Of a stretch of 64,000 nucleotides of DNA, positions 44,281 to 53,005 are shown piece by piece. Below the pieces are notes generated by a model. It was not told the origin of the DNA. It was given only the letters and a program-made list of their open reading frames with translations, and searched no databases. This DNA comes from Azospirillum thiophilum (GTDB taxonomy: Bacteria > Pseudomonadota > Alphaproteobacteria > Azospirillales > Azospirillaceae). Each line of letters starts with the position of its first letter. Within the stretch, counting starts at the first letter, position 1. The stretch covers positions 682,001 to 746,000 of the forward strand of contig NZ_CP012401.1 of NCBI RefSeq assembly GCF_001305595.1. The letters run 5' to 3'. Made by a program: the position numbers and the translations under genes.

Positions 44281-44674
44281 TCAAAGCGAAACCTGCATGG
44301 CCGGCAGCGATCCGGCCGGCAGATGGTGGAGCAGCGAGGCAAGCTCGTCATGGTCAATGCAGTCCACAAGGCCGTTGACAGCGGCCTCTGGCAGAGCCCA
44401 ATCGAGGCTGCCGCCAGGGGGGGTACAGGGGCGACATCGCCCCACAGGTGCATCGGATGCTCGTCTTCTGCAAGTCGAGGCCGATCCGGACGCTACCGTC
44501 GGTCCCGGCGAGATGCTGGTCCACGGTCAGCCGGACTGTGATCGTGGGCGACGTACCAACCAGCGACACTACGCCGAACCTCTCGGTGCGGTCCCTCACG
44601 ATTGGGGACGGCGACCAGTCGGTGGACACTCCTCCGACAGGCACCTGAGGAATGACTGCGGGAGCCTGGGGCAT
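44281..44674 (-). pseudogene. Frameshifted gene downstream of recD2 (C7 tract)
   Basis: Two frames on the minus strand both look coding but do not join. The first runs from the ATG at 44674 (GGGA upstream) through ERFGVVSLVG and VRIGLDLQKTS. The second ends at 44281 with LDWALPEAAVNGLVDCID and SLLHHLPAGSLPA. They meet at a run of seven Cs (44417-44423 as Gs on the plus strand). Removing one base would make one continuous protein of about 131 residues. This may be a decayed gene, a sequencing error, or slippage-controlled expression. Confidence 0.55.
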
Positions 44675-44706
44675 GCGGTTTTCCCGTGTGCCTTGAAGGC
44701 TGGCCC

Positions 44707-46947
44707 TCAAGAAGTCAGCCAAGTGCCGGCCTGATTTTTGACCGGCACAGGCTTCTTCAGGATTTCACGGAGCTTCGACCACCTTCGACCGTCCTCAGCA
44801 GTTCGAACAGCGAGCCCCACTGCCCGCCGCTGACCAACTAGGACCACGAGTTTCTTGCCCCTCGTTACCCCAGTGTAGATCAAGTTCCGCTTGAGCATCA
44901 TGAAGTGTGGCATCCCAATGGGTATGACGACTGCCGGGTACTCCGAGCCCTGCGACTTGTGGATCGTGGTCGCAAAAGCCAGCGAGACCTCATCGAGTTC
45001 CCCAAAAATGTATACTACGTCTCGACCGTCAAAGTTGATCACGACCTGCTGGGCGTCAGGATCAATGGCGGTCACCAGCCCCAGGTCCCCGTTGTAGACC
45101 TCCTTGTCATAGTCGTTCTCAACCTGCATGACCTTGTCGCCGGGCCGGTAGGTCCAGCCGAACCGCTCGACGGCGGGCTGATCGACCGCCGGATTCAGGG
45201 CCGCCTGGAGGGCGAGGTTCAGCGTGCGGGCACCGAGACCACCACGGTTCATCGGGGTCAGGATTTGGATATCGCGGATTGGGTCGAACCCGAACCGCCG
45301 GGGGATGCGGTGCTGGACGATCTCCACGACCTTTCTGACCGCATCTTCGGCGTCGGCGGTATCGACGAAGTAGAAGTCGGTGGTCTCGCCGTCCTTCGGC
45401 GGCGTCAGGACCGGCATCTGGCCAGCATTGATCCGGTGAGCGTTCGTGATGATTTGGCTGGTCGCCGCCTGTCGGAAGACCTCTGTCAGACGGACGACCG
45501 GCACCGCCTCCGACTCGATGGTGTCGGCTAGGACCTGCCCCGGTCCTACAGACGGTAGCTGGTCCACATCGCCGACCAGGATGACAGCCGCCTTCGCCGG
45601 CACAGCCCGTAGGACCGACGCCATGAGGGGAACGTCCACCATTGAGGTTTCGTCCAGGACCAGGAGATTGCATTGCAAGGGCATCTCCTCGTTTCGGCGG
45701 AAGCCGCCGGTCGTGGGGTCGAATTCCAACAGGCGGTGGATCGTCTTGGCCTCCATGCCGGTTGCCTCAGTCATCCGCTTCGCAGCCCGGCCGGTCGGAG
45801 CGGCGAGGAGGACATGAACGCCTTTGGCCGCCAGGATCTTCAGGATCGAATTCACTAAGGTGGTCTTGCCGACGCCCGGCCCCCCAGTGATCACCATGAG
45901 CTTCGACGCCAGGGCCATCCTGACCGCGTCCTTCTGGCTCGCGGCGAGGCTGACGCCGAGCTTCCCCTCAACCCACGGAATGGCCTTGTCAGCGTCGACA
46001 CTGGGCCAAGGTGGCTCCCCCTCCCGCAGCAACGCAACCCTGCCGGCGATCACCCGCTCGGCCTCCCAAAGCCGGCGGAGGAATACGCAGTCTTGATCAG
46101 CCACTTGGTCGGCGACGACTACACCGTCGTCGAGTTCGAGCCGGATCGCGTCCTCCAGGATCGCCACCGGGATCTCCAGGAGCTTCTCCGCCGTGGTGAG
46201 TAGGTCGTCCCTGGGCAATCCGCAGTGGCCGTCATCGACCGCCTCAAGCAGGGTGTAGGAGATGCCCGCCCTGGCCCGGATCATGGCGTCCTGCGGGATA
46301 CCCAACTTCTCCGCGATCATATCGGCAGTCTTGAAGCCGATGCCCCGGATGTCACGGGCCAACCGGTAGGGGTTCTCGGTCACAAGGGCGATGGCGTCCA
46401 CCCCATAGGTCTTAAAGATCCGCACGGCCCGCGAGGTCCCGACACCGTGACTTTGGAGGAAGACCATGATCTCCCGAATCGCCTTCTGGTCGGCCCAGGC
46501 CGAGGTGATCTTGGCGGCCCGCTTCGGCCCAATGCCTGTGACCTCGGACAGACGACTCGGGTCCTGTTCGATGATGTCGAACACCGCCTCGCCGAACGCC
46601 TTCACCAGCTTCCTGGCGTACACCGGGCCGATGCCCTTGATTAGCCCGGAACCCAGGTACTTCTCGATTCCCTCCAGGGAGGTCGGTTGGGCCGTTTTCA
46701 GGTGCGTCGCCCGGAACTGCTGCCCGTGTTCTCGGTGGACCTCCCAGTTGCCGCTGGCCTGTGCCCATTCACCGGGCTGAATCGAGGCGGCATGGCCGAT
46801 GAGGGTCACGAGGTCCCGGTGGCCACGAGCCTTTACCCGCAGCACGCAGTAGCCGTTCTCGGGGTTGTGGTAGGTGACCCGTTCGATCAGGCCCGAGAGG
46901 AATTCCCGGTGTTCGACTGCGGGTGAATGCGGCATCTTGACCGTCAC
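44707..46947 (-). CDS. recD2: RecD2-type ATP-dependent DNA helicase
   Basis: A 746-residue SF1B helicase. The N-terminal OB and helix-hairpin-helix region (GLIKGIGPVYARKL, VTGIGPKRAAKI) is typical of RecD2. The Walker A is GGPGVGKTT, motif Ia APTGRAAKR, motif II LVLDETSMVD, motif III LVGDVDQLPSVGPG, and the C-terminal motif VI-like ATTIHKSQGSEY. It unwinds DNA 5'-3' and works without RecBC. It starts with GTG or a nearby ATG at 46935. Its position next to a nuclease operon suggests defence or replication of the element. Confidence 0.93.
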   Translation of the reverse strand: MTVKMPHSPAVEHREFLSGLIERVTYHNPENGYCVLRVKARGHRDLVTLIGHAASIQPGEWAQASGNWEVHREHGQQFRATHLKTAQPTSLEGIEKYLGSGLIKGIGPVYARKLVKAFGEAVFDIIEQDPSRLSEVTGIGPKRAAKITSAWADQKAIREIMVFLQSHGVGTSRAVRIFKTYGVDAIALVTENPYRLARDIRGIGFKTADMIAEKLGIPQDAMIRARAGISYTLLEAVDDGHCGLPRDDLLTTAEKLLEIPVAILEDAIRLELDDGVVVADQVADQDCVFLRRLWEAERVIAGRVALLREGEPPWPSVDADKAIPWVEGKLGVSLAASQKDAVRMALASKLMVITGGPGVGKTTLVNSILKILAAKGVHVLLAAPTGRAAKRMTEATGMEAKTIHRLLEFDPTTGGFRRNEEMPLQCNLLVLDETSMVDVPLMASVLRAVPAKAAVILVGDVDQLPSVGPGQVLADTIESEAVPVVRLTEVFRQAATSQIITNAHRINAGQMPVLTPPKDGETTDFYFVDTADAEDAVRKVVEIVQHRIPRRFGFDPIRDIQILTPMNRGGLGARTLNLALQAALNPAVDQPAVERFGWTYRPGDKVMQVENDYDKEVYNGDLGLVTAIDPDAQQVVINFDGRDVVYIFGELDEVSLAFATTIHKSQGSEYPAVVIPIGMPHFMMLKRNLIYTGVTRGKKLVVLVGQRRAVGLAVRTAEDGRRWSKLREILKKPVPVKNQAGTWLTS

Positions 46948-47010
46948 GCGAGCGGCTGGAAAGCCGGTTGTTCCAACTCAGCTTTGGGCGATGATACATG
47001 AGGTCCGGGA

Positions 47011-47718
47011 TTGCCGGAATATAAGGTAGGAGGCTGTCCGGACTTGGTTGGCATCGAGAGTCTTACGACGGCCACTACCGATATCCAAGAGATCATGCGG
47101 CGGCTGGCGACCAGCCGGCCGGTGTTCCATTCGGAAGCCGACTTCCAGCACGCCTTCGTCTGGACCGTTCGGGAACTCCACCCCTCCGCCGGGGTGCGGT
47201 TGGAGTACAAGCCGGCCATCACCGGGCCGCGGCCGGAGATCGACATTTGGCTTCGTCTGGGGGAGCGGATCGTGGCGGTCGAACTGAAGTACCTCACGTC
47301 GAAGCTGGAGGCGGTCATCGGTGGTGAGGAGTTTCGGCTCGCTCACCAGAGTGCCATGCCTGTCCGCCGGTACGACTGCGTCGCCGACATCGAACGACTC
47401 GAACGGGTCGTGAATGCGTTCCAGAACCAAGGTCCCATCGAGGGGCACGCCGTGCTGTTGACGAATACCCGGCAGTGCTGGTTAGGTGGTTCCGAAGCCG
47501 GGACCATCGACGCCGCATTTCGTCTTCCTGAGGGGCGGCGGCTGTCGGGCTCCTTGGCTTGGGGTGAGCGGGCGGCGGCGGGAACCAAACGGAACCGCGA
47601 GCACGCGGTTATGCTGAAGGGCACCTACATAGCGGCGTGGCGTGAGTACTCGACGGTGCCCGGCACCAACGGGACGTTTCGCTATTTGCTGAACAGCATC
47701 ACGGCGGACCCAAGATGA
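47011..47718 (+). CDS. PD-(D/E)XK nuclease-like protein
   Basis: A 235-residue protein. After a helical N-terminus (HSEADFQHAFVWTVREL), the strand-turn-strand GPRPEIDIWLRLGERIVAVELKYLT gives the D...ExK catalytic set of the PD-(D/E)XK fold (markers: PEIDIW; AVELKYL). The start is uncertain: TTG at 47011 or the ATG at 47095. It is divergent from recD2, 63 bases away. Its stop overlaps the MBL gene start by four bases (ATGA). This is the first gene of a compact three-gene unit. Confidence 0.65.
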   Translation: MPEYKVGGCPDLVGIESLTTATTDIQEIMRRLATSRPVFHSEADFQHAFVWTVRELHPSAGVRLEYKPAITGPRPEIDIWLRLGERIVAVELKYLTSKLEAVIGGEEFRLAHQSAMPVRRYDCVADIERLERVVNAFQNQGPIEGHAVLLTNTRQCWLGGSEAGTIDAAFRLPEGRRLSGSLAWGERAAAGTKRNREHAVMLKGTYIAAWREYSTVPGTNGTFRYLLNSITADPR

Positions 47719-48959
47719 GGGTCTGCATCCATCGCGGGGCCAAACAGATCGGTGGCACCTGCATCGAGATCGAGGCCGGTGGTCAGCGGATCGCTCTTGA
47801 TGTCGGGTTGCCGCTGGATGCCGCCGACGACACCGTGTCGTTGCTGCCCGCGGTGCCGGGCTTCCGCGACCCGGACGACAGCCTGCTGGCCGCCGTGATC
47901 TCCCATCCCCACCAGGACCACTATGGCCTTGCCCGGCACCTCCGCCCCGATCTACCGATCATGATCGGCGAGGCGGCCGACCGAATCCTCAAGGCGGCGG
48001 CGTGCTTCATCCGTTCGGGCGTTTCGTTCCAGAACGTGATTCCGTTGCGTGATCGGCAGGTGGTGGAGATTGGCCCCTTCCGCGTCCAGCCCTTGCTGGT
48101 CGATCACTCGGCGTACGACGCCTACTCGCTCCTCGTTGAAGCCGACGGGAAGCGGCTCTTCTACACCGGCGATTTCCGGGTGCACGGTCGGAAGGCAGCC
48201 CTGGTTGAGCGGATTATCGAGCAGCCGCCCGTCGGTGTCGATGTCCTTCTGATGGAGGGCTCTTCCATCGGCCGTCTTGGCGAGGACGGCAGCTTCCCCT
48301 CGGAGGACGACCTGGAGCACGAATTCGTGGATGTGATGCAGGCCACGAGGGGCACAGTGCTGGTGTACGCTTCCGGCCAAAACATCGACCGTTTGGTGAC
48401 GATGTTCCGGGCGTGCCGGAAGACCGGCCGCCAACTGGTGATTGACCTCTACACCGCCGAGGTGCTGAGGGCCACCGGCAACGACCGGATACCTCAAGGC
48501 TGGTGGAACGGCGTTCGAGTGTTCCTGCCCCACCGGCAGCGGGTATGGGTGAAGCGACACGAACTCTATGATCTCATCCCACGGTACCGGACCAACCGCA
48601 TCTATCCGGAAGAGCTTGCGTCGGCGGCCTCGATGACCACCGTCCTGTTCCGCCCGTCGATGTGCGAGGACCTGGAGCGGGCGGGCTGCCTCGCAGGGGG
48701 CTCGGTCGTCTACTCGATGTGGGAAGGGTACCTCCAGGACGAACGCTCGGAACCATTCCTAGATTGGCTCAACCGGCATAGTTTGCCGATGGTGAAGGTT
48801 CACACTTCCGGACACGCGTCCATAAGGGATCTGAAGCGTCTGGCCGATGCAGTTCGGCCCCGGCATCTGGTCCCTGTGCACAGCTTCGGCCCGGATCGCT
48901 ACTCTGACTTTTTCGACAATGTGGACGTTCGGGGAGATGGGGAATGGTGGGAGGTGTGA
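47715..48959 (+). CDS. MBL-fold hydrolase, RNase J-like
   Basis: A 414-residue metallo-beta-lactamase-fold protein. GAKQIGGTCIEIEAGGQRIALDVG opens the fold (marker: IGGTCIEIE), the zinc motif is SHPHQDHYG, and VDHSAYDAYS, FYTGDFRVHG and a late HTSGHAS follow. The order and the C-terminal HTSGHA region resemble RNase J/beta-CASP nucleases, though the beta-CASP insert appears compact. It is coupled by a 4-base overlap to the upstream nuclease gene and overlaps the next gene. Probably acts on RNA or DNA; substrate unknown. Confidence 0.8.
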   Translation: MRVCIHRGAKQIGGTCIEIEAGGQRIALDVGLPLDAADDTVSLLPAVPGFRDPDDSLLAAVISHPHQDHYGLARHLRPDLPIMIGEAADRILKAAACFIRSGVSFQNVIPLRDRQVVEIGPFRVQPLLVDHSAYDAYSLLVEADGKRLFYTGDFRVHGRKAALVERIIEQPPVGVDVLLMEGSSIGRLGEDGSFPSEDDLEHEFVDVMQATRGTVLVYASGQNIDRLVTMFRACRKTGRQLVIDLYTAEVLRATGNDRIPQGWWNGVRVFLPHRQRVWVKRHELYDLIPRYRTNRIYPEELASAASMTTVLFRPSMCEDLERAGCLAGGSVVYSMWEGYLQDERSEPFLDWLNRHSLPMVKVHTSGHASIRDLKRLADAVRPRHLVPVHSFGPDRYSDFFDNVDVRGDGEWWEV

Positions 48960-49891
48960 CGCTGGACGGGACGATTATGCCAACCGTGTTCGACCGCGGC
49001 ATCGACGACGCGTTCGTCTCCGCGTTGAACGCGGCTTACGATGCGGGTGGTTGGTGGAGGACGCTGGCTGACGACACCGATCTCCTCATCGCCGTTAGGT
49101 CGAACTACCTGAACGTCTACTGGCGGGGCAACAGCCTGCTGAAGGTATCCTGCGAAAAGGGGCGTTTGGTCGGACGGGTCCACTACAAGTACCTGCTCCG
49201 AGCCGGTCGAACGCCCGACTATGTCCTGGTCGAGGATGGCCGCCCCGTGATCCCTGACCCGGCGTCTTTTCTCACCCAGAACATCGGCGACCTTCGATCC
49301 CTCAAGGCGGCGGCCAAGCCCTATGCCGGTGCCGAAAAGGTCGGCGTCCATGATATCGTCATGGGCAACCCGAACATCGTCGATGTGGAGGTCGCATTCA
49401 GCGTAGCCGGCACTGAAGAGGGTGACTCCGGCAACCCACGGGTCGATTTCGCCGCCATCCACGAGATGGTCGACGAGGTCCGGCTGGTTTTCTTCGAGGC
49501 AAAGCTGTTCTCCAACTCTGAGGTCAGGGCCGGCGGCGATACCCCGCCGAAGGTCGTGGAGCAGGTCAACCGCTACGCTGCCTTGCTGCGGCAACACGGC
49601 GAACAAGTTGAGCGATCCTACCGGCGGGTGTTCGGGAACCTGTTGGCGATGAAGGGCGTCGTCGGTCGTCATCCTGAGCGGGATGCGGTGCTGCGGAAGG
49701 TGCTGGCCGGTGAGAAGCCCTTGGTGATCTGCGACCGGCCTCGGCTGGTCCTGTTCGGTTTCGACGACGATCAGCGGAGGGGGGTGGTCTGGACCAAGCA
49801 CCGGGGCAAGCTTGTGGACCTGCTGGGGGCCGACCGCATCCTGCTCCGCGGCAACAGCGTCGGGTTCACCAATGGAATCTCGGCACCGTAG
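48944..49891 (+). CDS. Unknown protein with an EXK nuclease-like motif
   Basis: A 315-residue protein from an ATG that overlaps the MBL gene by 16 bases; GTG at 48956 or ATG at 48977 are other starts. In the middle, VDFAAIHEMVDEVRLVFFEAKLFSN contains a strand with E-A-K preceded by acidic residues, like a PD-(D/E)XK core (marker: VFFEAKLFS). The N-terminal 90 residues (AYDAGGWWRTL, NYLNVYWRG) are unknown. Third gene of the unit; it contributes a second possible nuclease. Confidence 0.65.
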   Translation: MVGGVTLDGTIMPTVFDRGIDDAFVSALNAAYDAGGWWRTLADDTDLLIAVRSNYLNVYWRGNSLLKVSCEKGRLVGRVHYKYLLRAGRTPDYVLVEDGRPVIPDPASFLTQNIGDLRSLKAAAKPYAGAEKVGVHDIVMGNPNIVDVEVAFSVAGTEEGDSGNPRVDFAAIHEMVDEVRLVFFEAKLFSNSEVRAGGDTPPKVVEQVNRYAALLRQHGEQVERSYRRVFGNLLAMKGVVGRHPERDAVLRKVLAGEKPLVICDRPRLVLFGFDDDQRRGVVWTKHRGKLVDLLGADRILLRGNSVGFTNGISAP

Positions 49892-49943
49892 GGGGAAGGG
49901 GTGAAGACACCTGCGAGAACGAACCGCTGGCTGCCCTCAACCG

Positions 49944-50163
49944 TCATATCGCTCCTGAGCCTTCCGTCGTCAGTTCCCACCATGGCATCGTCAATAGGCA
50001 CGGAGGGCGAAGATCTCCGGCAGAACCGCTTGGCCGGGCGGCCCTCGGGGCGGGGCAGACCGCCCTGGACCAGGGCGGGAAATTCTCCCAGCGATCCGGG
50101 GCTTCATCGCCCGGTGGCTGCTCCAGATACTGCTGGAGCAGCCGCATCGCCGGCAGCCCTACC
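49944..50163 (-). pseudogene. Fragment of a paralogue of the 42707 gene
   Basis: The minus strand encodes LPAMRLLQQYLEQPPGDEAPDR and WENFPPWSRA (cited in pieces), close to AMWLLQQHLEQ and DRWEDFPPWSRA of the 243-residue protein. Similarity stops on both sides, so it is a gene fragment rather than a complete gene. It lies right after the three-gene nuclease unit. Confidence 0.55.
50060..50153. repeat. 94-base two-hairpin block, copy B
   Basis: It has the same two perfect hairpins as copy A (50060-50078 and 50116-50143). It differs at four positions, two of them in a loop. Here the surrounding gene is missing. Confidence 0.7.
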
Positions 50164-50326
50164 GCGGGCTCTCCCGCCCGTTTGGCCGGCCCTCAGCCGC
50201 CGCCCGGCAAGGGCTTGGCTATCAGTAGCGGCGATGGGGCGGAGACCCGCAGAGTACCCGCCAATCCCCGTGTCCTACCCAAACTCACACGGTCGGGACC
50301 ACACGTAGCCAGACCCAAGGTTTGGG

Positions 50327-50346
50327 ATATATCCGATGAGATATAT
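50327..50346. promoter_or_regulatory. AT-rich inverted repeat
   Basis: ATATATC-N6-GATATAT is a perfect 7-base dyad in otherwise GC-rich DNA, typical of an operator or of a replication/partition-type site. No regulator gene is adjacent. Confidence 0.3.
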
Positions 50347-50968
50347 GCCCCCCTTTGATCCCCGGCATGCTCCCAATGTAGGTTCATTCCGCTCGCCCGA
50401 ATCCCGAGTCGCCAAGGCAGGGCCTCAATGAAGGAAAATTTTAGGAGCGGCTATAATTATACAGATTTCAAGGCTGTCAAGAAGACGGGAAATGGAACCT
50501 GAGAGGTGCCTATGGAACCTGTCATATTTTCAGGCCACAGAAATCGCGTTATGTTACTCCCACGAACACAGCGAGGTTGAAAGCAAAACAGCAGAATTTT
50601 GTTGGCTCGGGATGCAGTTCGCTCCTGAGATTCCGTGGATTCGCTAAGTATTTTTCTGTCATAATCCTAGATTTACCAAGCGTCAGCCGGGACAATTATG
50701 GCAAATATGCCATTTATCCTGATGGCAGAGCGATTTTATCCGTCAAGAATATTCGTTTATATCGAATTCCACACTGGGATGCGATCCGGCGAGCTTGCCC
50801 CTCGGGGGCAGCCGCCTGAAGCCACCGAGAAATTCAGAAACCCAAGATATGAACTCGGAATCCACGGTTTCGGGAAAGGACCGATGTCGGCATGCGAGCA
50901 GATTGCTCAAGCCGCCAAATCGCACTCATACGAGATCCTGCCAATAGGCGTATTTACAGGAGATCGCA

Positions 50969-52198
50969 ATGGATCTTTGGGAGGCCTTCGACACGTTGAT
51001 CGGTATGGAACTTTGGCTCGCCCAACCAGCGACTGCTCGGGCAAATCAAACGGTCGTACAACTTGAGCATATCTTCATTGCCGGTGCTCCGCTTCGTGAG
51101 ATCCACGTAATGGAACTGAACGCGGCCCGATCCTGCAAGCTGCCACTACTCGACCAACGCCTCGGGGATAGCCGGTCCGACACCGAACGTGCTCGGTTCC
51201 GCCGGGTCGTTCGGGACGCGATCCAGAATACGGAAGTGAGACTCAGACGGCAGGAACGGGCTTGGGCCGTCATCGAAATCTATATGGCTGATCAAGAGCT
51301 AAAGCCGGAACCTGTCGAGAAGCGGGCGACGGCAGTGTCGGTTCCGGAACAGGATTCGCTGGACGCCATGCTGGCCGACCTGCGGCTCACCCTCAACAAG
51401 CCAGCCGTTCAGCAGGACCGCGAACATGAGCTTCGCGATCTTCGGATACTGCTCCAGCAGCGTGACCATGAAATCGAGAGCTTGCGACAACATCTCGCCG
51501 AGCAGCATGAGCGGGAGGAATCCAATCGGTCTACGAAGAGGCGGCTCGACAATGCTCTGCTGGTTGCTGCCCGGCTGAATCGAAGGATCTTTGACCTTAC
51601 CCAGGAGGTTAATGACCTCACAAATCGTAATCGGCATCTCGAACAAGAATTGTTGGAAATCCGCAAGACCGCGGAATTTCACGCTGGGAGGGTGAAGAAG
51701 CTGATGGCCATGGTGAACGAGTTGGCAGCGGGAAAACTTGGTCATGACGTGGATGCCCCCGAACCGCTTCTTCGCCGCGGCACCAAAAAGCGGACTCCCG
51801 AGCAGGTCCAAGAAGACCGCCGCCAGATACTCAAATACGTGATGATACGCGGACGGGTGACTTCCGCGGACATCACCGCGAAGTTCCTTCTGCCCAGATC
51901 CGTCGTCAGTGAGGAGATCAAGGCGATGCTGAGCACAGGGCAACTCCGAGCGATCCGGCTGCCCGGAGCCAAACAGGCACGAATCTATGAGGCCGTTCCG
52001 GACGTTGCAGTCGGTCCCACCACATATGACCACATCATGGCCGTCGCCCGCTCGATGCCGGAGTTCCAGGCTGGAGATGTTCCGACCGGCCGTTACGCGG
52101 CATATCTTAAAATTCAGAAGCTAGTCCGCGACGGGACCCTGCGTCGCCGGAAGGTGGGCAAGAACGTCTTCTACTCCCTGCCGACTTGCGTCGAGTGA
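50969..52198 (+). CDS. Coiled-coil protein with C-terminal winged-helix domains
   Basis: A 409-residue protein. Residues 1-110 are a helical domain, residues 140-250 a long heptad coiled coil (LRDLRILLQQRDHEIESLRQ region), and residues 275-405 contain two winged-helix-like units (RRQILKYVMIRGRVTSADIT and then YLKIQKLVRDGTLRRRKVG, markers shortened). The build suggests a DNA-binding, oligomeric protein such as a partition, nucleoid or defence sensor protein. It ends 8 bases before the Dam gene start. No family recognised. Confidence 0.65.
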   Translation: MDLWEAFDTLIGMELWLAQPATARANQTVVQLEHIFIAGAPLREIHVMELNAARSCKLPLLDQRLGDSRSDTERARFRRVVRDAIQNTEVRLRRQERAWAVIEIYMADQELKPEPVEKRATAVSVPEQDSLDAMLADLRLTLNKPAVQQDREHELRDLRILLQQRDHEIESLRQHLAEQHEREESNRSTKRRLDNALLVAARLNRRIFDLTQEVNDLTNRNRHLEQELLEIRKTAEFHAGRVKKLMAMVNELAAGKLGHDVDAPEPLLRRGTKKRTPEQVQEDRRQILKYVMIRGRVTSADITAKFLLPRSVVSEEIKAMLSTGQLRAIRLPGAKQARIYEAVPDVAVGPTTYDHIMAVARSMPEFQAGDVPTGRYAAYLKIQKLVRDGTLRRRKVGKNVFYSLPTCVE

Positions 52199-52206
52199 GG
52201 TTCGCC

Positions 52207-52641
52207 ATGGTCCGCCCCTTGGTCAATTACGTGAACTCCTCAGATGAATGGTACACCCCCGGATCTGTAGTCCAGGAGGTACTGAATAGGCTCGCCCTTC
52301 GCCAAGTGGACCTGGATGTGGCGTCGCCGGCCATCCGGACGCTGCCGGCACGGCGACGGTTCACGAGGAAACATGACGGGCTGTCGCAGCCGGGGTCGGG
52401 CGTGGTGTGGTGCAATCCGCCATACAGCCAAACAATGGAGTGGTGCCGGAAGGTGGTCGGCGAAGCCGAGACCGGTTGGATCATCGCGGTCATTGGTTTC
52501 CTGTCGGCGAGCCTCTACGCTGGCTGGTTCCATTACCACGTGCTGCCGGTGATGTTCTGTATCCGCCGCCATCAGGCCTATATCGAGTGGCCCGACGGGG
52601 CCGAACGGCGGAAAACGGAGGCTTCGGTGTTGGTGCTCTGA
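52207..52641 (+). CDS. Phage-type DNA N6-adenine methyltransferase (Dam)
   Basis: A 144-residue protein of the Dam-phage family. SSDEWYTPGSVVQEVLNRL at the start, then LDVASP, then the catalytic VVWCNPPYSQTMEWCRK, whose NPPY is the adenine-methylation motif. GAGG precedes the ATG by six bases. It follows the coiled-coil/winged-helix gene directly. Solitary phage methylases protect element DNA from host restriction. The C-terminus (EASVLVL) overlaps another coding frame. Confidence 0.85.
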   Translation: MVRPLVNYVNSSDEWYTPGSVVQEVLNRLALRQVDLDVASPAIRTLPARRRFTRKHDGLSQPGSGVVWCNPPYSQTMEWCRKVVGEAETGWIIAVIGFLSASLYAGWFHYHVLPVMFCIRRHQAYIEWPDGAERRKTEASVLVL

Positions 52642-52856
52642 TCATTGCCGAATGCCTCCAAGTTGGCCTGGAGGGGTCCAGGTGGTCGATCATCCGATTC
52701 GGCGACAAACTCCTGGAGATCCCGGCGGGCGAGGTGCTGGAGGAATCACTCCACGTCATGACCGACATCGAGACTGGCGAGGTGGAGCATCCGGGGGCTG
52801 CCGTGGCAGTCATGATCCCCAAGGGTACGCTCTCAGTAGCCGCCAAGGCGATTTGA
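52638..52856 (+). CDS. Small protein overlapping the Dam stop, no canonical start
   Basis: A frame of 72 residues continues directly after Dam with convincing protein-like sequence (SRWSIIRFGDKLLEIPAGEVLEE, then EHPGAAVAVMIPKG). No ATG, GTG or TTG lies in frame near the junction: the first candidate is a CTG in a CTGA overlap. Either it uses CTG, or it is reached by ribosomal frameshifting from the Dam frame, or one base has been lost. The length and composition favour a real protein. Confidence 0.5.
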   Translation: MIIAECLQVGLEGSRWSIIRFGDKLLEIPAGEVLEESLHVMTDIETGEVEHPGAAVAVMIPKGTLSVAAKAI

Positions 52857-53005
52857 ACGCGAATAGCCGGATGGTCACCAATTCCTCGGGAGTAGGCAGC
52901 GTCGTGTCTGACGAGCCGAGGAACACAGACAGACTTATCTAGTGATCATCTATCCACACATCAATATGCCGACGACCCCTGGTCGCGGAACGGTGGAGCT
53001 TTGCC

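Larger units (their letters stand above)
49892..50968. other. Kilobase intergenic stretch with a gene fragment and AT-rich DNA
   Basis: No intact gene is supported. The left third contains a fragment related to the 42707 gene (listed). At 50327-50346 is ATATATC-N6-GATATAT, an operator-like dyad. From about 50430 on, the DNA is AT-rich, with TATAAT at 50450 and repeated ATGGAACCTG near 50492 and 50512. This AT-rich part may hold the promoter of the coiled-coil/Dam unit. Confidence 0.4.

Noticed and set aside
50698..51066. A frame with FHTGMRSGELA, similar to the integrase HTGxRxGEL box
   Set aside because: Only this short stretch fits. The rest has no integrase features and lies in AT-rich intergenic DNA, so chance or a very old remnant is more likely.
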